Assembly (NCBI GenBank): GCA_035559775.1 | Contig: DATMAU010000007.1 | Location: 1-20,637 of the forward strand | Length of the DNA stretch: 20,637 bases | Direction: 5' to 3' | DNA from: AG1 sp035559775 | Lineage (GTDB): Archaea; Thermoproteota; Thermoprotei_A; Sulfolobales; AG1 | Shown here: in pieces, positions 16,078 to 20,637 of the stretch | Numbering within the stretch: position 1 is the first letter of the stretch | Layout of the letters: each line of letters begins with the position of its first letter | Program-made: the position numbers and the translations under genes | The notes under the pieces: model-generated | The model's database searches: none | What the model was told of the DNA's origin: nothing | The model's input: the letters and a program-made list of their open reading frames with translations, nothing else

Positions 16078-16106
16078 AGAATAAAAATTTTTACTAATCT
16101 AGTGTT
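16078..16106. terminator. Palindromic bidirectional terminator between convergent genes
   Basis: ACTAGA (16076-16081) and TCTAGT (16098-16103) flank the palindrome TAAAAATTTTTA. Each strand therefore shows a stem followed by a T5 tract. It lies between the plus-strand methyltransferase and the end of the minus-strand nob1 gene and could stop both. Confidence 0.45.
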
Positions 16107-16174
16107 CATAGAACTGGAGAAGCTGTGATCTACGGGGGTTAAGTATAGTTATGAAAGCCCAATAATATATTCTC

Positions 16175-16657
16175 TTAATATACCTTAGAACCGCATTGGG
16201 GGCATGTCTCTGTTCTCTTCATAGTCCTATAGCCACAGACTCTACATACATATAGCCTTGGTTTGAAAAACCTGGGGACAGGTCTTCTCACACCCTTGGT
16301 TTTTATTCCTAGTTTTCTGGCAAGTCTGTGGAGATAACTATCGTCAGTGATCAATAAAACTTCGTAGCCCTTATCAACAAGATCTAGAGCTAAGGCTAGA
16401 AGCTTTTTATCAGCTTCTGAGAGAGCATCGATAATACCCTCCTCGGCAGCCGCATCTATGGCTTTTCTAATACTGCTAATGCTTGGCTCGAGAACGTTTA
16501 TTTTACCAGCGCTAACTGCATTCTCATAGATCGCCCTGCTCATAGGATCCTTTATCTCTTCCACAACCTCTTTTACAGTAAAGATCCTGTCGTGCGAGAA
16601 TAGCAACACATGGCCTGAGAAAAAGCCAGCTGCGTCGATAACTATCGCGCGGGTCAT
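16175..16657 (-). CDS. nob1: Nob1-type endoribonuclease (PIN domain plus zinc ribbon)
   Basis: Nob1 cleaves the 3' end (D-site) of 16S rRNA during final 30S maturation. The PIN domain covers about residues 4-120: IVIDAAGFF carries the first metal-binding Asp, VVEEIKD a Glu, and DALSEADKKLLALALD and LLITDDSYLHRLA the later acidic positions. The C-terminal zinc ribbon has C139-x2-C142 and C153-x2-C156 (numbered from the upstream TTG), the arrangement of archaeal Nob1. The ATG at 16657 is preferred over the TTG at 16660, since a TATA-like ATTTAATAA at about 16688-16680 lies 27 bases upstream and would give a leaderless transcript. NAD kinase ends 24 bases upstream on the same strand. Confidence 0.92.
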   Translation of the reverse strand: MTRAIVIDAAGFFSGHVLLFSHDRIFTVKEVVEEIKDPMSRAIYENAVSAGKINVLEPSISSIRKAIDAAAEEGIIDALSEADKKLLALALDLVDKGYEVLLITDDSYLHRLARKLGIKTKGVRRPVPRFFKPRLYVCRVCGYRTMKRTETCPQCGSKVY

Positions 16658-16677
16658 CAATAAGACTACACGTCGGG

Positions 16678-16690
16678 GTTATTAAATTAC
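16678..16690 (-). promoter_or_regulatory. Possible internal promoter of nob1
   Basis: GTAATTTAATAAC overlaps the stop codon of the NAD kinase gene and is correctly spaced for leaderless initiation at the nob1 ATG. Confidence 0.4.
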
Positions 16691-17530
16691 CCTTGGAAAG
16701 ATCCTCTCGTATAGTGTATCAATGTCATGAAACCTTATTATCCTGGCAGGCTCGTGGTGAACCTCGATTAGAACAGCCCCGCCGGGCGGGATCTCTACGC
16801 TTGACTGTCCATCTACTATAACGTAACCCTCTATAGAGTTTTCGGCAAGCACTACACGGATCTTAGTATTAAGATCGAAGACTACAGGTCTGAGCCACGC
16901 CTGTACAGGTGCTAATGGTGTTACTACAAAACCCCTCAAACTATGATCGAGTATAGGTCCTCCAGCAGACATAGAGTATGCGGTAGACCCTAGCGGGGTT
17001 GCCACTATTACACCATCCCCCTCCATGTAGTAGACAAACTTATCATCTCTATACACCTTTAACCTAATCACCTTGGATCTAGTGCTAGCAACAATAGAAA
17101 CCTCGTTTAACGCTGGCGGCATCTTCTCACTCCCAATCCTTGCTGAAAGCCTGGTATAGCTGACAATATTATACTTACCCCGCAACAGATCACTTATCCT
17201 CTCAGGGATCTCGAGGGGCGTTACATCTAGTAGAAAACCCCTCCTACCCATCCTTATTGTCATTACAGGGATCCTATGATCCCCTAGCATGTGAAGAGCC
17301 CTAAGAAGGGTTCCATCACCACCAACAACAGCGATCACATCCACCTCAGGCTTTTCAAAGCTGAAAACCCTGACCCTTTTACTGGAGATAATTGCCGAGG
17401 CTCTTGGTTCTTTTAGTAGAGATTCCTCGATATACACCTCAGCACCGTTTTTAACACCCTCATCGATAACCTTCGAAGCGATCTCTGCAGCCAGCTCGGA
17501 CGAGGGTCTAAAGTAAACACCTATCCTCAT
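16682..17530 (-). CDS. nadK: NAD kinase
   Basis: It phosphorylates NAD to NADP with ATP (or polyphosphate), and so supplies the NADPH used, for example, by the HMG-CoA reductase in this window. The 282-residue length is normal. The GGDGTLL motif (70-76) holds the catalytic Asp, and NEVSI follows at about 142. The DGVIVATPLGSTAYSMSAGGPI block (about 172-193) is the conserved second motif. The usual NxGxxGFL is MGRRGFL here, a mild change. ATG 17530 begins the family-typical MRIGVY. The gene is divergent from TIP49, and the 126-base gap carries promoters for both. Confidence 0.95.
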   Translation of the reverse strand: MRIGVYFRPSSELAAEIASKVIDEGVKNGAEVYIEESLLKEPRASAIISSKRVRVFSFEKPEVDVIAVVGGDGTLLRALHMLGDHRIPVMTIRMGRRGFLLDVTPLEIPERISDLLRGKYNIVSYTRLSARIGSEKMPPALNEVSIVASTRSKVIRLKVYRDDKFVYYMEGDGVIVATPLGSTAYSMSAGGPILDHSLRGFVVTPLAPVQAWLRPVVFDLNTKIRVVLAENSIEGYVIVDGQSSVEIPPGGAVLIEVHHEPARIIRFHDIDTLYERIFPRVI

Positions 17531-17559
17531 AACCTGCCCCTGAGAGACATATTCGTAGG

Positions 17560-17572
17560 AACTATATCAATT
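17560..17572 (-). promoter_or_regulatory. Possible promoter of the NAD kinase-nob1 unit
   Basis: On the minus strand AATTGATATAG is TATA-like and lies about 35 bases before the ATG at 17530. Confidence 0.4.
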
Positions 17573-17628
17573 CACCGATATACCAGTCTCACAGATCATT
17601 TTATATGTATTAAGCTAATAGGATAGGC

Positions 17629-17638
17629 CTTATATAAT
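17629..17638 (+). promoter_or_regulatory. TATA box of the TIP49 gene
   Basis: CTTATATAAT is centred about 24 bases before the ATG at 17657 and supports that codon over the in-frame TTG (17645) and GTG (17648) as a leaderless start. Confidence 0.6.
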
Positions 17639-17656
17639 ATCTAATTGGTGAATGCT

Positions 17657-19015
17657 ATGTCAGAAGTGATCAGGGAGGTAAAGACAACAGCATTCAAGAG
17701 AAAAGGAATGCATAGCCACATAAGAGGACTTGGGCTCGACAGTAATGGGAAGCCAAAGCCTGTTGGAGACGGGCTTGTTGGACAGCTCGAGGCTAGGGAG
17801 GCTGCTGGAATAGTTGTCCAAATGATCAGAGAGGGTAAAATGGCTGGGAGAGGAATACTATTCGTAGGCCCACCAGGAACCGGCAAGACAGCTATAGCCC
17901 TTGCAATAGCGAAAGAGCTCGGTGAAGACACACCCTTCGTAGCTATGGATGCTTCTGAGATCTATTCGTCTGAGGTTAAGAAGACAGAGGTTCTGATGCA
18001 AGCACTGAGAAAAGCTATTGGTGTAAGGATAAGGGAGTTCAGACTTGTCTATGAAGGCTATGTCAAGGAGATCAAGTATAGAGTACCCAAATCACCATAC
18101 GGACCCCATATGTTCGTTCCTAGAGAAGCAACTATAGTGCTTGCCACAAAGGATGACCAGGTGACACTTAACGTTGGGCAGGAGGTTGCATCACAGCTGA
18201 GAGAACTAGGCATAAGGAGAGGGGACGTTATATGGATAGACGCACAAACAGGGGCAGTAAACTTGGTTGGGAGGACTGAGGTTGAGGGTGCCAGGCTATA
18301 TGATATAGATGTTGTTAAAAAGGTAGAGATACCCAAAGGCCCTGTTAAGAAAGAGAAGGAGATTGTGAGGACACTCACACTAAACGATCTAGACTTCAGC
18401 CTCGCCCTTAGGAAGGCGTCTTTCTTCTCGCTCTTTGGGTTTATTAGCGAAAGGGAGATAGATCCAGAGCTGAGGAGACAGGTTGATGAGAGTGTTAAGA
18501 AGCTGATAGAAGAGGGTAAGGCCGAACTAGTACCAGGGGTCCTCTTCATAGACGATGTACATATGCTTGACATAGAGGCCTTCAGCTTCCTCACAAGAGC
18601 TATGGAAAGCGAGTTTGCACCGATAATAATAATGGCAACCAATAGAGGAATTACGAAAATAAGAGGTACGGATCTTGAATCACCTCACGGAATACCGCTA
18701 GATCTCCTGGACAGGCTCCTCATAATACCGACAAGACCATATACGTCTGACGAGATAAGACAGATACTGAGAATAAGGGCTGTCGAAGAAGAGGTTGAGC
18801 TAACAGATAGCGCCTTAGAAGAGCTAGTAAAGATAGGCAGCGAGACCAGCCTAAGACATGCTGTCCAGCTTATAGAGCCAGCAAGGGTCTTGGCCGAAAG
18901 GAAAGGTAGGAAGCAGATCACACAAGACGATGTGAGAGAGGCTCTCAGGCTATTCATGGACGTTAAGCAGAGCGTGAGTCATGTTAAAAAGTATGAGGAA
19001 GTATTCTTAAAATAG
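17657..19015 (+). CDS. TIP49/RuvB-like AAA+ ATPase
   Basis: Archaeal homologue of eukaryotic RuvBL1/RuvBL2 (pontin/reptin), hexameric AAA+ ATPases of remodelling and RNP-assembly complexes; the archaeal role is unsettled. The protein has 452 residues. It opens with the family signature SHIRGLGLD, then Walker A GPPGTGKT (71-78). An inserted OB-fold domain II spans about 120-285. Walker B is LFIDDVHMLD (297-306), sensor 1 MATNRG (about 335-340), arginine finger region DLLDRLLIIPT, and sensor 2 SLRHAVQLIEPA. The Walker B Glu of most family members (DEVH) is Asp here (DDVH). The OB-fold insertion distinguishes it from bacterial RuvB. Confidence 0.95.
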   Translation: MSEVIREVKTTAFKRKGMHSHIRGLGLDSNGKPKPVGDGLVGQLEAREAAGIVVQMIREGKMAGRGILFVGPPGTGKTAIALAIAKELGEDTPFVAMDASEIYSSEVKKTEVLMQALRKAIGVRIREFRLVYEGYVKEIKYRVPKSPYGPHMFVPREATIVLATKDDQVTLNVGQEVASQLRELGIRRGDVIWIDAQTGAVNLVGRTEVEGARLYDIDVVKKVEIPKGPVKKEKEIVRTLTLNDLDFSLALRKASFFSLFGFISEREIDPELRRQVDESVKKLIEEGKAELVPGVLFIDDVHMLDIEAFSFLTRAMESEFAPIIIMATNRGITKIRGTDLESPHGIPLDLLDRLLIIPTRPYTSDEIRQILRIRAVEEEVELTDSALEELVKIGSETSLRHAVQLIEPARVLAERKGRKQITQDDVREALRLFMDVKQSVSHVKKYEEVFLK

Positions 19016-19068
19016 CCAGACCACATCGAGCTAGACAATAGTAAATTATAGATCCTCATATCTATAAA

Positions 19069-19100
19069 GCCTGAGCTGCGGTTGAAACAGCGTCTCAGGC
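19069..19100. terminator. Hairpin between convergent TIP49 and subtilase genes
   Basis: GCCTGAG pairs with CTCAGGC, extended by CTG/CAG with a 3-base bulge. No T-tract follows, so termination is only suggested by position. The surrounding 150 bases have no gene. Confidence 0.3.
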
Positions 19101-19167
19101 ATCTTGAGAAGAGAGATCTAACAGCCCACGAGCTTGCAGGGATATAAACAACAAGCAAGAGAGAGCA

Positions 19168-20637
19168 TCAAGAAGTAGATAGAGGCGGGCTCCTCCTAGT
19201 TTTTATAATAAATACGACGGTGGCGGCTATTATAGCTATCATGAGGGGTATTGCTATAAATAATAAGGATCTTAGGGCTTTGAGCTCTTCAACACTCCTA
19301 ACAGTTGCCGCTAGATCTTCTTTTGTTCCTAGCAGCTCTTTTTTCGTCTCATTAAGCTCTTTACTAAGGATGCTAACACTCCTATAGAGGTCAGCATACC
19401 TGTTAGCAAGATCTATATATGAATCTCTGAGGCTTGTCACAATACTTATGATATTCTCTAAAGAACTGTTAAGACTCATGACCTGAGCTGATACTAAGGA
19501 TAGATTCTTCAACAGTGATTCGATCCTGGCTACCTCCTCATAAGGAGCAACTCTGAAGGAATACATAGCTTCTCCGATGAAATCTTGTGGGGAGCGTGCA
19601 GTCACCCATATTATATATAACCCTGTGCTATTTGGTCTCACACTTATCCTAAGACTCTCCGATATCTTCTGAACCTTCATGATTAGAGAAGGCGTAAGGT
19701 TTCCATCGCCCATATGATATACATATGCTGTTATATTGCTCATGATACCTTCACCCTCTCTGAGTGCGTAGATATCGATACTAGCAGACTCGCCTAGGTA
19801 GACTACCTGGGGGCCGCTTATTAGTAACTGCAACTGTCTAGAAGCCGGGAGTATCGTCACAACTTGTTGGGGTTGTGGGGGCTCTATGGTTATGCTTATC
19901 GAAGCACTAACAAGGCCTATGAGATCTGAGGCCATTATATATATTCTTTGTAGTTCGCCAACGTATGGGAGCCTCGTAGACAGATCTATTCTTCCTCTAA
20001 GATTAGGGAAATCTATCGCTATAATACTTCCCCTAGTATTCAGGATCTGGGTGCCTAGATATCTAATGATTATCAGCTCAACCGCTGGGAAACCTTCTAG
20101 CCTTAAGAAGATCTCGTTGCCAGAGCGAGAGCTCCCGTAGACCGATATGCTTGGTAGTATCTTCACCCGCTTATAGCTATATATACCGCGGTCTAGTGAG
20201 AAGGCATGTATATAGTGATCACCATAGTCGGAGGGCGGTACTGTGAAGATCGCTGTCTCCCCAGATCCTTGGAACCTCTGATCATCTAGATATAGGGTAA
20301 AGGATCCTTGGAAACCCTTCAGGCTAAAAGAACCCCTCAACCCTACCCTATAGCTCTCTGAATCGCTCATCCCTTCGATAAGCGATAATCTATAGCCCAA
20401 GATGTTGGCTATCAGGGTAAAAGCGTTAACAATCCCATTACCATATCTAATTCTAGGCATGTTGTCAACTTTATAGGAGGTTGCTGAGAGGAGATCGTAG
20501 AGAATATCTGGAGAAACACTCATCCCTCTAGACCTCATGGCCTGGATCGCTAGGGCTAAGATCCCTGAGAGTGCTGGTGCTCCAGCGCTAGTCCCGCTCC
20601 CAATAGCTATTAGATCTTCTGATAGATATGCACCCGG
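19168..20637 (-). CDS. Subtilisin-family (S8) serine protease, C-terminal part, membrane-anchored
   Basis: The frame stays open from the stop at 19168 to the window edge, so the N-terminus with the Asp and His of the triad is missing. The first visible residues, PGAYLS...GSGTSAGAPALSG, are the subtilase active-site block; the catalytic Ser is encoded at 20589-20587. The ATG at 20538 is internal, not a start. After the catalytic domain come Ig-like beta-rich segments (about visible residues 75-370), a predicted coiled coil (about 375-450) and a single transmembrane helix (RSLLFIAIPLMIAIIAATVVFII) with a KTRR stop-transfer and an 11-residue tail. It is expected to sit outside the cell on a stalk, anchored at its C-terminus, similar in plan to S-layer-associated proteases such as that of Staphylothermus. 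Substrate unknown. Confidence 0.9.
   Translation of the reverse strand, partial: PGAYLSEDLIAIGSGTSAGAPALSGILALAIQAMRSRGMSVSPDILYDLLSATSYKVDNMPRIRYGNGIVNAFTLIANILGYRLSLIEGMSDSESYRVGLRGSFSLKGFQGSFTLYLDDQRFQGSGETAIFTVPPSDYGDHYIHAFSLDRGIYSYKRVKILPSISVYGSSRSGNEIFLRLEGFPAVELIIIRYLGTQILNTRGSIIAIDFPNLRGRIDLSTRLPYVGELQRIYIMASDLIGLVSASISITIEPPQPQQVVTILPASRQLQLLISGPQVVYLGESASIDIYALREGEGIMSNITAYVYHMGDGNLTPSLIMKVQKISESLRISVRPNSTGLYIIWVTARSPQDFIGEAMYSFRVAPYEEVARIESLLKNLSLVSAQVMSLNSSLENIISIVTSLRDSYIDLANRYADLYRSVSILSKELNETKKELLGTKEDLAATVRSVEELKALRSLLFIAIPLMIAIIAATVVFIIKTRRSPPLSTS

Larger units (their letters stand above)
15867..16174. other. Intergenic region of 308 bases between convergent genes
   Basis: It contains the candidate structured RNA and the palindromic terminator listed separately. 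The rest (15867-15925 and 16107-16174) shows no gene. Confidence 0.5.

Noticed and set aside
19016..19167. Possible gene remnant (frame reading RLRHLEKRDLTAHELAGI)
   Set aside because: Too short and without a confident family match; it may be chance.

Overview
The window comes from a hyperthermophilic archaeon of the Thermoproteota (Crenarchaeota). The evidence is an archaeal 16S rRNA gene with a bulge-helix-bulge (BHB) intron, an intron-containing tRNA-Ser, TATA/BRE promoters with near-leaderless starts, AGG/AGA and ATA-rich codon use, and archaeal genes such as Nob1, TIP49 (RuvB-like), Sua5, an NSUN6-type methyltransferase, and the mevalonate entry genes with a DUF35 partner. Protein-coding DNA is of intermediate GC and the rRNA is very GC-rich. 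The order (Desulfurococcales-like or other) cannot be fixed from the sequence alone.

Layout. 1-2340, minus strand: the start of the 23S rRNA gene (cut by the window edge), a spacer without tRNA, a complete 16S gene with a 45-nt intron, a structured leader and the rRNA promoter. 2338-2658: a doubtful small ORF. 2756-5315, plus strand: glycerate 2-kinase and a Cys/Met-metabolism PLP enzyme. 5312-9592, minus strand: an operon read HMG-CoA synthase, thiolase, DUF35 protein, HMG-CoA reductase, unknown small protein, which covers acetyl-CoA to mevalonate for archaeal lipid synthesis. 9676-10554: a SAM methyltransferase. 10555-11113: non-coding, with a decayed IS605-type TnpB tail. 11114-13146, minus strand: Sua5/TsaC threonylcarbamoyl-AMP synthase and a 2-oxoacid:ferredoxin oxidoreductase beta subunit without its alpha partner. 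13258-13368: tRNA-Ser(CGA). 13683-14417: a membrane-anchored histidine-containing helical protein. 14643-15866: an NSUN6-like RNA m5C methyltransferase. 15867-16174: non-coding, with a possible structured RNA and a palindromic terminator. 16175-17530, minus strand: Nob1 and NAD kinase. 17657-19015: TIP49. 19168-20637, minus strand: the C-terminal part of a membrane-anchored subtilase that runs off the window.

Two themes link the genes. One is isoprenoid precursor synthesis. The other is RNA maturation: the pre-16S stem and the 16S intron form explicit BHB motifs, the tRNA-Ser intron sits at the standard archaeal splice position, and Nob1, Sua5 and the NSUN-type enzyme are RNA-processing or RNA-modifying proteins. 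The most notable oddities are the thiolase, whose nucleophilic cysteine position reads Glu (codon GAG at 8267-8269), the tiny 16S intron, the multi-hairpin element at 15953-16046, and a tandem duplication that makes the end of HMG-CoA reductase and overlaps the start of the next gene.
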